Assembly: GCA_934130705.1 (NCBI GenBank)
Contig: CAKOYL010000011.1
Span: 1-24,825, forward strand
Length of the DNA stretch: 24,825 nucleotides
Reading direction: 5' to 3'
From: an uncultured Clostridia bacterium
Lineage (GTDB): Bacteria; Bacillota_A; Clostridia; TANB77; CAG-508
The translations under genes and the position numbers were made by a program. Each line of letters starts with the position of its first letter. Position 1 is the first letter of the stretch. Of the stretch, positions 15,455 to 23,744 are shown piece after piece. The notes beneath the pieces were generated by a model, which saw nothing but the letters and a program-made list of their open reading frames with translations, searched no databases and was not told the origin of the DNA.

Positions 15455-16447
15455 TTAATCTTGTTTAATATCTGCTAAAGGGTTATTTTCGATTGCACTT
15501 CTAGCTTGAACATTGGCAACATGAGTATAAATTTCAGTTGTTGAAATACTTTCATGCCCCAATACTTCTTGTAAAGCTCTTATATCTACTTTACCATATT
15601 GATACATTAAAGTAGCAGCAGTATGCCTTAATTTATGAACTGAATATTTATTGGTATCTAATCCAGCAGCAGAAAGCTCTTTATCAACTATATATTGAAC
15701 AGTTCTTCTACTAATACGTTCTTTTCTTTCACTTAAAAATAATGCATTTTTTGAATTTAATTTGTCTGTTTTTATTCCTTCAACAGGTCGTACAGATAAA
15801 TAATTATTTATGGCACTCATACATGCATTATTTAAATATATAGTTCTTTCTTTATTTCCTTTTCCAATTACAGTCATTTGACATTCACTAAAATTTATAT
15901 CTTTAATATTAATTCCAACTAATTCGGATAAACGCATACCACAATTTAAAAATAAAGTTATAATAGCATAATCTCTTTTATTATTTCTGTTTTCTTCATT
16001 TCCAGCAGCTTCTAAAAGTTTTTTACTATCATCTAAACTTAAATATTTAGGTAATCTTTTATCCAATTTGGGTGTTTCCAAATTTTGTGCTGGATTAAAT
16101 TCTATTAAATTAGCTTTTTGGCTTAAGTAATTAAAAAATACTCTAATACTGGAAGCTTTTCTAGCACGGGTAGCAGCTTTGCTATGATATGTATTAGTTA
16201 GATAACTTAAAAAGGCATGAATATCATCTAATTTAATTTTTTTAATTGTATCTAAAGAAATATCATTTATGGTTATATTTGCAAAATCGTCTTCTTTAGT
16301 TAAATTAAAATGTATTTTTATAAATTTTAAAAAAGTAGCTAAATCGTAGTTATATTCTTTAACTGTGTTTGGTGATTTATTTAAAATTGTTACAGTATAA
16401 TCTAAAAAAGAATTTAGATAATCTGGATTATTTTCATGATTTATCAT
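15455..16447 (-). CDS. Tyrosine recombinase, XerC/XerD type
   Basis: Site-specific recombinase of 330 residues. There is an N-terminal SAM-like core-binding domain (about 8-115) and a C-terminal catalytic domain with the full active site: Arg172 (NCGMRLSELVG), Lys196 (VIGKGNKERTI), His271 and Arg274 (VHKLRHTAATL), His298 (LGHESISTTEIYTHV) and nucleophile Tyr307. The length is somewhat above XerC/XerD (about 300). Xer proteins resolve chromosome dimers at dif; an integrase role is possible, but no mobile element borders were seen. A GTG at 16456 would overlap the Shine-Dalgarno GGAG, so ATG 16447 is preferred. It converges on the LysM gene and is divergent from the penicillin-binding protein gene. 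Confidence 0.88.
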   Translation of the reverse strand: MINHENNPDYLNSFLDYTVTILNKSPNTVKEYNYDLATFLKFIKIHFNLTKEDDFANITINDISLDTIKKIKLDDIHAFLSYLTNTYHSKAATRARKASSIRVFFNYLSQKANLIEFNPAQNLETPKLDKRLPKYLSLDDSKKLLEAAGNEENRNNKRDYAIITLFLNCGMRLSELVGINIKDINFSECQMTVIGKGNKERTIYLNNACMSAINNYLSVRPVEGIKTDKLNSKNALFLSERKERISRRTVQYIVDKELSAAGLDTNKYSVHKLRHTAATLMYQYGKVDIRALQEVLGHESISTTEIYTHVANVQARSAIENNPLADIKQD

Positions 16448-16520
16448 AAGTATCACACTCCATTATTTTTGTATATTATATAACATTTTAAAAGAAAAGA
16501 AAACAAAACTTGAAAATAAA

Positions 16521-16556
16521 TTGACATTTGCATATAAATTTAAGCTATGATATAAT
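16521..16556 (+). promoter_or_regulatory. Promoter for the class A PBP gene
   Basis: TATAAT (16551-16556) has TTGCAT (16528-16533) 17 bases upstream. Alternatively TTGACA (16521-16526) could pair with TATGAT (16546-16551) at 19 bases. Either gives a start about 20-30 bases before the ribosome binding site. Confidence 0.6.
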
Positions 16557-16585
16557 TCAAAAAAAATGTAAAGAAGGTATAAAAA

Positions 16586-19033
16586 GTGATAGAAAAAAGA
16601 AATAAATCAAAAGATAAAAAAGAATTTAAAAAGATAAAAAATAAAAAGGAAAAAACACCTGAACAAATAAAAAGAAAAAAGAAAATAAAAATTTTTATAT
16701 TAGTTTTAATAGTAATATTAACATTGTATATTGGAATATCTACGGCAATATCATTAAATAAATTCAAAAAGCTAATAAAGGATATGTCTGTAAATGAAAA
16801 TTCGGTTGTAATAGATTCTGACGACAATACCATAGCAGAAATAGGAAGTGAAAAAACTAAAGAAAAAATAAAAGCCGAAGAAATACCAAGTAACTTAAAA
16901 AATGCATATGTAGCCATTGAAGATGAAAGATATTATAAACATGGAGGTGTAGATGTAAAAAGAACAACATCTGCAATTATATCTTATGTCTTTCATAGAG
17001 GTTCGTCATCATTTGGAGGAAGTTCAATAACACAACAATTAGTAAAAAATCTAACTGGCGATTCTTCTAATAAAATTTCACGAAAAGTAAATGAATGGGA
17101 AAAAGCAATAACAATAGAAAGTTTTATGAGTAAAGATGAGATATTAGAATTATATTTAAATATAATATATGTTGGTCCTAATATATATGGAGTCGAATCT
17201 GGATCACAATATTATTTTAGCAAATCTGCAAAAGACTTGACCTTGGAAGAATGTGCATTTTTAGCTGGAATTAATAATTCACCTAATTCATATAACCCAT
17301 TTAATGAAGATAATACAAACAGAATTAATAAAAGAACAAAAACAGTGCTTTCTAAAATGCTAGAATTAAAATATATTAATCAAGAAGAATATGAAAAAGC
17401 TATAAATAATATAGATTCAGGATTAAAATTTAAAAAGGGAAAAGTATCTTCTGATGATGCTATTTATTCATATCATACTGATGCAGTACTTTCACAAGTA
17501 ATTAAAGACATTTCAGATAAAAAGAATATATCACAAACATTTGCAACCAATTATATTAATATGGCTGGATTGAAAATTTATAGCACACAAAATAGTAATA
17601 TTCAAGATAAAATGGAAAAAGAGTTTGAAAAGAGCAAATATCAGTTGTCATCACAAAATGGGGGAGAACATTCACAAGCAGCAATGGTAATAATTGATCA
17701 TAAAACAGGTCAAGTATTAGGATGTGTTGGAGGCTTAGGAAAAAAGACATCAGCTCGTGGTTTAAATAGAGCAACTCAATCCATAAGACAAACTGGCTCA
17801 TGTATAAAACCTATTGCTGTACTAGTACCAGGAATATCTGAAAAACTATTTACAGGTGCAACTATTTTCGAAGATAAACAACAAGAATTTGCAGACGGAT
17901 ATAATCCTGAAAATTACAGTAAATATTTAGGCAATATAACTGTAAGAAGAGCATTAGAATCTTCGCAAAATATTCCATTTGTAGAAATGATGCAAAAAAT
18001 AACACCCAAAACATCTATGAAATATTTAAAAAAGATGGGAATTACAACATTGTCAAAAGAAGATGAAAATTTAGCTCTAGCATTAGGAGGGTTAGATAAA
18101 GGGATAAGTCCATTACAAATGGCAGCAGCCTATGCAACCATTGCAAATGATGGTATATACATAGAACCAACTTTTTATACAAAGGTAGTTAATTCAAATT
18201 CTCAAACAGTAATTCAACAAAAACAAAAAACGAAAAAAGTCTTTTCAAAAGAAGTCGCATATATTGTAAAAGAATTATTAACAGAACCTGTTAAAGGTTC
18301 AAATGGTACAGCCACATATTGTGCAATTTCAGGCATGGATGTAGCTGCCAAAACTGGAACCACTGATGACAATTATGATAGATGGTTATGTGGATTTACA
18401 CCATATTATACAGGGGTTACTTGGTATGGATATGATCAAAATGAAACAATTAATTATAATGGAAAGAAAAATCCAGCAGGAATTTTATGGGCTAATATAA
18501 TGCCAAAAATTCATACTAATTTAACAAAGGCAACATTTACTAAACCAGCAAGTGTATTTACTGTTACTATATGTAGCGAAACCGGAATGAGAGCTAATTC
18601 AGGATGTCCACATACTTATACAGAATATTTTTTATGGGGAACTTTACCAAATGATTGCACACAACATACTGGTGGACAAATAACAGAGAAAAATACAACT
18701 AAGAACAATACAACAAAATATACTAACACATCTAGTAGCGATTCGTTTGATACAACTACAAAAGAAGATTTAGATAGTACACCTACAACAGAAAACAAAA
18801 TAACAACTAATACAAAACGAAATAAAACAACAGAAAATACAAATACAAGTACAAATATAAACAGCACTGTGACAACAAATAAAAATAATGCAACAAGCAA
18901 TTCAACACAAGCCCAAAATACAAGTTCTTCAACTAGTACTAATTCAGCTAATAGCAACACAAATACAGAACATAGTAATATAAGTACTAATACTAGAAAA
19001 AATACAGTTAATGAGCCAAATACCAATAATTAA
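16586..19033 (+). CDS. Class A penicillin-binding protein (PBP1A-like)
   Basis: Bifunctional peptidoglycan synthase of 815 residues, GTG start with AGAAGG ahead. A very lysine-rich cytosolic tail (1-35) and one membrane anchor (about 36-57) lead to a GT51 glycosyltransferase domain with AIEDERYYKHGGVD (catalytic Glu112), GGSSITQQLVKNLTGD and IYVGPNIYGVESGSQYYFSK. The transpeptidase domain carries Ser405-x-x-Lys408 (GSCIKP; commonly GSTFKP), Ser460-Gln-Asn462, and KTGT at 589-592. After GCPHTYTEYF comes a low-complexity tail of over 100 residues, almost all Thr, Asn, Ser and Lys, which may span or thread the wall. It makes glycan strands and cross-links outside the membrane. No operon partner is evident; the nuclease gene begins 30 bases downstream. 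Confidence 0.93.
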   Translation: MIEKRNKSKDKKEFKKIKNKKEKTPEQIKRKKKIKIFILVLIVILTLYIGISTAISLNKFKKLIKDMSVNENSVVIDSDDNTIAEIGSEKTKEKIKAEEIPSNLKNAYVAIEDERYYKHGGVDVKRTTSAIISYVFHRGSSSFGGSSITQQLVKNLTGDSSNKISRKVNEWEKAITIESFMSKDEILELYLNIIYVGPNIYGVESGSQYYFSKSAKDLTLEECAFLAGINNSPNSYNPFNEDNTNRINKRTKTVLSKMLELKYINQEEYEKAINNIDSGLKFKKGKVSSDDAIYSYHTDAVLSQVIKDISDKKNISQTFATNYINMAGLKIYSTQNSNIQDKMEKEFEKSKYQLSSQNGGEHSQAAMVIIDHKTGQVLGCVGGLGKKTSARGLNRATQSIRQTGSCIKPIAVLVPGISEKLFTGATIFEDKQQEFADGYNPENYSKYLGNITVRRALESSQNIPFVEMMQKITPKTSMKYLKKMGITTLSKEDENLALALGGLDKGISPLQMAAAYATIANDGIYIEPTFYTKVVNSNSQTVIQQKQKTKKVFSKEVAYIVKELLTEPVKGSNGTATYCAISGMDVAAKTGTTDDNYDRWLCGFTPYYTGVTWYGYDQNETINYNGKKNPAGILWANIMPKIHTNLTKATFTKPASVFTVTICSETGMRANSGCPHTYTEYFLWGTLPNDCTQHTGGQITEKNTTKNNTTKYTNTSSSDSFDTTTKEDLDSTPTTENKITTNTKRNKTTENTNTSTNINSTVTTNKNNATSNSTQAQNTSSSTSTNSANSNTNTEHSNISTNTRKNTVNEPNTNN

Positions 19034-19063
19034 AAAATAACTGTTAAAGTTAAGGAGGAAAAA

Positions 19064-20104
19064 ATGGAAGAAAAAAATAATATTTTTAAATTTGCAACTA
19101 AAGAATTATCACAAGATGCATTTATTTGTTGGCTTATAAACTGGATTAACTTTAAACAAGATAATCAGCAATTATATAGCAAAGCTCAAAAAATATTAAA
19201 TTATATTTTGAAAACTAAAGGATACAATGAAAATCTAGAAAATTACGAAATAGAAATAAAAAAACAATATAAATTTATAGATGTATTAATATTATTAAAA
19301 GAAAAAGAAAATAAGAATAGTAAATATGCAATAATAATAGAAGATAAAACCTTTACTACAGAGCATGATGAACAAATAAAAAAATACAAACAAAATATTC
19401 AAGCAGAATTAAAAGATGCCAATATAATAACAGTGTATTATAAAATATATGAAGAACCTAAAAAAATTAATGCTGATATTATAATAAATAGAGAATATAT
19501 GCTTAATAATATATTAAATGAAACAATAAAAAGCGATATATACACTGACTATAAAAATTTTTTGAATTCGATAGAAGAAATATATATAAACTACAAAAAA
19601 CAAAAATTACAAGATTGGGAAAAAAATAAAAAAATCATACTTCCAATGGTTGCGGCAGAATATAATGAAAAACAAGATAATGATAAACTAAAAATGCGAA
19701 TAGCTCAAAAAGGTGGTTCAACATTTATTGATTGGTACATGATTGATGTGAAATCAAAACAATTTTCTAAATATTTTAACCAAATTTATTTATCACTAAA
19801 TATAAATAATAGTTATGAATTGAGAATTAGAGGATTTATAAAAGATAGCATACAATACCAAGATAATAATTTAAAAAATGAAGAATTACTTAATAAAAGG
19901 ATAGAATTTAGAAAATATATAGAAGATAAATGCCAAAAAAACGGTTTGATAATTTCAAATTTCACAAATAAAAAGGTAAAAGAAGGTTCAAATGTATTTT
20001 TAACGAAAATCAATTTAGATGAGAATATGAAATATGAACAGCTAATGGCAAAAATAGAAGTATTAGAAAAAATAATGAAAGAAATAGATAACGAAATAAT
20101 ATAA
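19064..20104 (+). CDS. PD-(D/E)XK nuclease family protein
   Basis: 346 residues. The N-terminal signature IFKFATKELSQDAFICWLI (residues 7-25) belongs to a PD-(D/E)XK-superfamily group (the PDDEXK_4 type) often found as solitary genes. The nuclease core is visible: Asp73 in KFIDVLILLKE, then Glu93-Asp-Lys95 in IIIEDKTFTTEHDEQIKKY, giving D-X19-E-X-K. The C-terminal half (about 190-346) is charged and unassigned. The substrate is probably DNA, and a role in defence or repair is possible but not shown. AAGGAGGAA precedes the ATG, and a terminator overlaps the end of the gene. It may be read from the PBP promoter, since the gap is only 30 bases. Confidence 0.75.
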   Translation: MEEKNNIFKFATKELSQDAFICWLINWINFKQDNQQLYSKAQKILNYILKTKGYNENLENYEIEIKKQYKFIDVLILLKEKENKNSKYAIIIEDKTFTTEHDEQIKKYKQNIQAELKDANIITVYYKIYEEPKKINADIIINREYMLNNILNETIKSDIYTDYKNFLNSIEEIYINYKKQKLQDWEKNKKIILPMVAAEYNEKQDNDKLKMRIAQKGGSTFIDWYMIDVKSKQFSKYFNQIYLSLNINNSYELRIRGFIKDSIQYQDNNLKNEELLNKRIEFRKYIEDKCQKNGLIISNFTNKKVKEGSNVFLTKINLDENMKYEQLMAKIEVLEKIMKEIDNEII

Positions 20105-20130
20105 GCTTTGGATTATTCCAAGGCTTTTTA
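20103..20130 (+). terminator. Rho-independent terminator of the nuclease gene
   Basis: AAGCTTTGG (20103-20111) pairs with CCAAGGCTT (20118-20126), including one G-T pair, around ATTATT, followed by a T5 run. The stem begins in the stop codon. Confidence 0.85.
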
Positions 20131-20161
20131 TATTTACATATACATTATATGACCAATGAAA

Positions 20162-20190
20162 TTGCTAGTTTCAATTTTTCTTTATATAAT
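20162..20190 (+). promoter_or_regulatory. Promoter for the AAA+ gene
   Basis: TTGCTA (20162-20167), a 17-base spacer and a perfect TATAAT (20185-20190), about 55 bases upstream of the start. It separates the AAA+ cluster from the nuclease transcript. Confidence 0.65.
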
Positions 20191-20246
20191 CTAATAAATA
20201 GAAAACAATAAATAATTAATAAATATCAAGTATTGGAGGAATAAAA

Positions 20247-21836
20247 ATGGTAAAAAAATATACATTAGATGCAGAAGATGAAGAAATACTAGGAGAATTA
20301 GACAATTTATGCGGAGTTATACAAAATAAAGAAATTTTAAGAGACATGATACTTTATATAAAATTAAAACAAAACAACGAAATAGATTTCGGAAATTATA
20401 ATATAATCATAAGAAATAATTCATCTTATAATCTATTAAATGATTTATTAAAAGTTTGTACTAAAGTTTTTAAAAAATATAACATAATTGAAAACGAAAA
20501 AATATGTTATCTAGACAAAATTATAAATAGTAGAAGAGATTGTCCTTTTGATAAAATTTCAGGAATTGAAGATTCAATAATTGTTATTAATGAGAAAAAA
20601 TTAAGAATTAACTATAATGATGAATTGGAAAATCTAAAAAAAATCATGAATTTATACAAAAATAAAATATTTATATTTGAAGATTCTAATTTCTGCGAAG
20701 GAGAAACAGATGGAGAACTAGGAGAATTAGCATCATTTAGAATGACAATAGACAAAATATCTTTAGATGATAAAATTACATATTGCAGAAATAAATTTGA
20801 CCAACAACAATTAAAATACAAAAAGCAAGATTTAAGAGAATATGCAGATGTGCCATTTTGGACTTTAAAAAATATGATTATAAAATTAATAATAGAATGC
20901 AAAAGCAAAAATTTAAATTCTCTAGACAAGCAAATGTTAAAGAAAAATAAAGAATTTTACTCTGAAAATACAAATCAAAAAAAGAATGAAAGAAAATATG
21001 AAAAAAATAAAGAAGATGGTAAAGAAGAATTAAACGATTTAATTGGACTTGATGAAATAAAAAAACAGATAAACAAAATACTTAGCTATGTGAAATTAAA
21101 TAAAGAAAGAGGACAAATGCCTTCATTGCATATGTGTTTTACAGGCAATCCCGGCACAGGAAAAACAAGCATTGCAAGAATAATTGGTAAAATATTTGAA
21201 GAAGAAAACATTTTAAGCGGAAGTGGTGATTTTGTAGAAATTCATGGTAGAGATTTAGTTGGCAAATATGTAGGATGGACTGCTCAAAAGGTACATGATA
21301 CAGTAGAAAAGGCAATAGGAGGAGTATTATTTATTGATGAAGCATATAGTTTAGTTGCAGATAGAAGAGGAAGTTTTGAAGATGAAGCTATTGCAACATT
21401 AATAAAAGAAATGGAAGACCATAGAAATGAAATTTGTATCATACTTGCAGGTTATACTAAGGAAATGAGTGATTTAATAAAACTTAATCCAGGTTTTGAA
21501 AGCAGGATACAATTTACAATAGATTTTCCTGATTATAATGAAGAAGAATTGTTAGCAATATTCAAAGGATTATGTAAAAAAGAAAAATATAAATTATCAG
21601 AAAACTGCAAAGAAATATTAATTGATAATTTTAACAAGGCAAAAAAAGAAGAAAATTTTGGAAATGGAAGATATGTTAGGAATTTATTTGAAAAAATAAA
21701 ATTTGAACAAGCTGATAGAATAGTACAAACTAATAGTAAATCAATAAACTCTATAACAAAGAAAGATATAGAAAAAGCAATTCAAACAATAACATTTAAA
21801 GAAAAGCAAACTAGGAAAATAGGTTTTGGCATATAA
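20247..21836 (+). CDS. AAA+ ATPase of the CbxX/CfxQ (SpoVK-like) family with an extra N-terminal half
   Basis: 529 residues. The C-terminal half (about 262-529) is a complete CbxX/CfxQ AAA+ module: LNDLIGLDEIKKQI, Walker A GNPGTGKT at 300-307, HGRDLVGKYVGWTAQKV (pore-loop region), Walker B GGVLFIDEAYSL with Asp364-Glu365, ILAGYTKEMSDL (sensor 1) and NPGFESRIQFTIDFPDYNEE with the arginine finger. Relatives include SpoVK and the Rubisco activase CbbX; such ATPases remodel partner proteins. Residues 1-260 are not recognised. Their strand-helix pattern (NIIIRNNSSYNLLNDLL, IIVINEKKL, IFIFEDSN) suggests an AAA-like domain without Walker motifs, which is inference. GGAGG precedes the ATG. A separate promoter drives the next gene 85 bases on. 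Confidence 0.88.
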   Translation: MVKKYTLDAEDEEILGELDNLCGVIQNKEILRDMILYIKLKQNNEIDFGNYNIIIRNNSSYNLLNDLLKVCTKVFKKYNIIENEKICYLDKIINSRRDCPFDKISGIEDSIIVINEKKLRINYNDELENLKKIMNLYKNKIFIFEDSNFCEGETDGELGELASFRMTIDKISLDDKITYCRNKFDQQQLKYKKQDLREYADVPFWTLKNMIIKLIIECKSKNLNSLDKQMLKKNKEFYSENTNQKKNERKYEKNKEDGKEELNDLIGLDEIKKQINKILSYVKLNKERGQMPSLHMCFTGNPGTGKTSIARIIGKIFEEENILSGSGDFVEIHGRDLVGKYVGWTAQKVHDTVEKAIGGVLFIDEAYSLVADRRGSFEDEAIATLIKEMEDHRNEICIILAGYTKEMSDLIKLNPGFESRIQFTIDFPDYNEEELLAIFKGLCKKEKYKLSENCKEILIDNFNKAKKEENFGNGRYVRNLFEKIKFEQADRIVQTNSKSINSITKKDIEKAIQTITFKEKQTRKIGFGI

Positions 21837-21860
21837 AATTTAAATAAAAAAATGTATGTA

Positions 21861-21889
21861 TTGAAAAAGATATCTATTAGATATATAAT
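21861..21889 (+). promoter_or_regulatory. Promoter with an operator-like palindrome in the spacer
   Basis: TTGAAA (21861-21866), exactly 17 bases, TATAAT (21884-21889). The spacer holds the palindrome ATATCT-ATT-AGATAT (21870-21884), well placed to bind a repressor. Confidence 0.6.
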
Positions 21890-21920
21890 ATAAAAAACAA
21901 ATGATATAGGGAGTGGGAAT

Positions 21921-22127
21921 ATGCAAGAAATAGATAAAGAAAAATTTATAAAAGACATAAGAAAAGATTTAGGAATACCAGAAAGAAATTATGAACAAGA
22001 TTATAAATTAGAAGGTTTTGGTGATGACCAAGATTTCGGAGAATTAGTAAAAATATTTTATGACTGCTTTAGTCAGAATTCAAATAAAGTAGAACAATCA
22101 AATAAAGATAAAAAGCTAAAAAAATAA
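21921..22127 (+). CDS. Unrecognised 68-residue charged protein
   Basis: I do not recognise the family. The protein starts MQEIDKEKFIKDIRKDLGI and is rich in Asp, Glu and Lys, with an acidic middle (EGFGDDQDFGELVKIFYDCF) and a lysine-rich tail. No membrane segment. It is supported by a strong GGGAGTGG ribosome binding site, a near-consensus promoter upstream, and a position between two larger genes. Spacing to the next gene is 55 bases without a terminator, so the two are probably one transcript. A partner or adaptor of the AAA+ protein or of the next gene product is possible, but nothing in the sequence proves it. Confidence 0.65.
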   Translation: MQEIDKEKFIKDIRKDLGIPERNYEQDYKLEGFGDDQDFGELVKIFYDCFSQNSNKVEQSNKDKKLKK

Positions 22128-22182
22128 GATTTAAAAATCTGTAAGTTTATTGAATAATTTATTGGATAAAGGAGAAAAATGA

Positions 22183-23286
22183 ATGAAAAATAGCAAAAAT
22201 AATAACTTTGTATTGAAAAGATTAAAAAATTTAAAAAATCAAAAAAATAAATGGGAAACAAACTTTAAAAAATTAAATAAAAAAATAGATAATAATGCAA
22301 GTACAGATAAAAATGAGCAAAAAGAAATTTTGAATGACTTAAAAATTCTTATAGAAGAAAGTACAAAAGAATACTTAAAATCAAAAAATATAAAAAATTT
22401 AGATGATGACATACAATTACCAACGGATGGTGAAGAATATAAAGAATTAGAAAATGATCTTATGTTTGAATTAACCAACAATTACCCAATTAACTTAGAA
22501 GATTTAGGGATTGAAAATAGTTGGAATATATTAAACCTTGGTATAAATCCAGGAGATACCCAAAAGAAAACACAAAACACAAATTCAAATGATAAAAAAG
22601 TAGACGTTAAGATGGATTTGTATTCTTTTGATTTAGATAAAGATATGGATGAGAAAATTGATCCCATTTTAAGAAATTATGGAATCAAAGAAAAATATAT
22701 TTGGAGTAAATATTATAATCCAAATTTTGAAATTTTCAAATGCATAGAAGCAAAATATCCTTGGGTTGCACTTAACAGAAATGATTTTGAAGATGAGATA
22801 AGAATGATTTTAGATGCACAAATTAAATGCTTACCACAAAAGAAAAAGAAATTGCAAAAAAACAAAGAAAAGGATATAAAATTATTTATGGAGATGTATG
22901 ACAAGGAAAGAAAAGAATTTAATAAAAATACTCCACTAGTTTTCTTTAATGATTTATTTTGGATTGCAGATTCTAATCAGAATGAGCTATTATCAATTCT
23001 AAATCAAAACAAAGAAAAGATGCAAAAAATTGCCAAAAAAATGATAAATTTATATATAGAAAAATACAAAATAGGCTTAATAGTTGTTGCAAATGCAAAA
23101 GCATCTGAATATGTAAAATTAGCAGTTGAAGATAATGATGAAAATGGTAGTGTATTTACATATAAATATGGAAAAAAAGAAATTCCAATTATTTATTCAG
23201 GTTATTTAGCTTATATTGATAGATTCTCAAAAACAAGATTAAAGAAGGAAATAAAGGAAATTTATGAAGAAAAAAATATTTTTTAG
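22183..23286 (+). CDS. Protein with uracil-DNA-glycosylase-like motifs
   Basis: 367 residues. The first 70 are charged and probably helical or coiled. Then SWNILNLGINPGDTQ (Gly120-Ile-Asn-Pro-Gly124) looks like motif 1 of the uracil-DNA glycosylase-like superfamily. Further on come PLVFFNDLFWIADSNQNELL, IGLIVVANAKASEYV and, near the C-terminus, IPIIYSGYLAYIDRFSKTRL, occupying the places where this superfamily has its later strands and the His-Pro-Ser loop; the His is not evident. I infer a divergent UDG-like fold with uncertain or lost base-excision activity. AAAGGAGA precedes ATG 22183; an ATG four bases earlier runs into a stop after four codons. It overlaps the next gene by 23 bases, so translation is probably coupled. 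Confidence 0.6.
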   Translation: MKNSKNNNFVLKRLKNLKNQKNKWETNFKKLNKKIDNNASTDKNEQKEILNDLKILIEESTKEYLKSKNIKNLDDDIQLPTDGEEYKELENDLMFELTNNYPINLEDLGIENSWNILNLGINPGDTQKKTQNTNSNDKKVDVKMDLYSFDLDKDMDEKIDPILRNYGIKEKYIWSKYYNPNFEIFKCIEAKYPWVALNRNDFEDEIRMILDAQIKCLPQKKKKLQKNKEKDIKLFMEMYDKERKEFNKNTPLVFFNDLFWIADSNQNELLSILNQNKEKMQKIAKKMINLYIEKYKIGLIVVANAKASEYVKLAVEDNDENGSVFTYKYGKKEIPIIYSGYLAYIDRFSKTRLKKEIKEIYEEKNIF

Positions 23287-23731
23287 TATAACATTAATAT
23301 TAGTTGGAATTTTGATTATTATTATAAATAAAATTATTGGCAATTTTAACTGGCATTTAAGGTCTGATTTTATTTGGTTAGCTGCACTTATAATCCCATT
23401 AGGAATTACTTTATTAGGAGTATTCTCGCTAAATACTATTAAAAATAAAGAAGTACGAAGCTTTTTTATTATATTTTGGATTGTCATAAATGTGATAATC
23501 GTATTTATAGAGTTTATTTTATTAGTATGGATAATAAAAGATACTCCTATTAAAGAAATAGATGGTGTTAAATATTGTGGTGTAGAGTATTACAGTAATA
23601 GATTAAGAAAAGAAGTATATTATTATAAAGAATATAATATATTTGCATATCATGAAACAAAAGAACATATAGAAGAGTTTTATGAACATGATGACTATGA
23701 ACATCCTTTATATAGAAAATATTATAACTAA
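23264..23731 (+). CDS. Unrecognised membrane protein, three helices
   Basis: 155 residues, family not recognised. There are three hydrophobic segments: about 6-24 (FSITLILVGILIIIINKII), 37-55 (FIWLAALIIPLGITLLGVF) and 67-90 (FFIIFWIVINVIIVFIEFI). They are followed by a soluble tail of about 60 residues unusually rich in Tyr, Glu and His (YCGVEYYSN, KEVYYYKEYNIFAYHE, EEFYEHDDYEH). The gene overlaps the UDG-like gene by 23 bases in another frame, with AAAGGAA at a suitable distance, so the two are likely co-expressed. The Tyr/His/acid-rich tail might bind metal, but this is only a compositional impression. Confidence 0.7.
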   Translation: MKKKIFFSITLILVGILIIIINKIIGNFNWHLRSDFIWLAALIIPLGITLLGVFSLNTIKNKEVRSFFIIFWIVINVIIVFIEFILLVWIIKDTPIKEIDGVKYCGVEYYSNRLRKEVYYYKEYNIFAYHETKEHIEEFYEHDDYEHPLYRKYYN

Positions 23732-23744
23732 AATGGAGGTATTT

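Noticed and set aside
15455..16447. Integrase of a mobile element starting here
   Set aside because: No flanking att-like direct repeats, tRNA, excisionase or phage genes were seen. The protein is full length and XerC/D-like, so a housekeeping role is as likely.
18616..19026. Long minus-strand frame encoding a hydrophobic Val/Leu/Phe-rich protein
   Set aside because: It is the antisense of the Thr/Asn repeat tail of the PBP; it has no ribosome binding site, and its composition follows directly from the sense repeats.
21870..21884. Recombination or attachment site at the ATATCT palindrome
   Set aside because: It lies exactly in a promoter spacer and is short and AT-only, so an operator or a chance palindrome is simpler.
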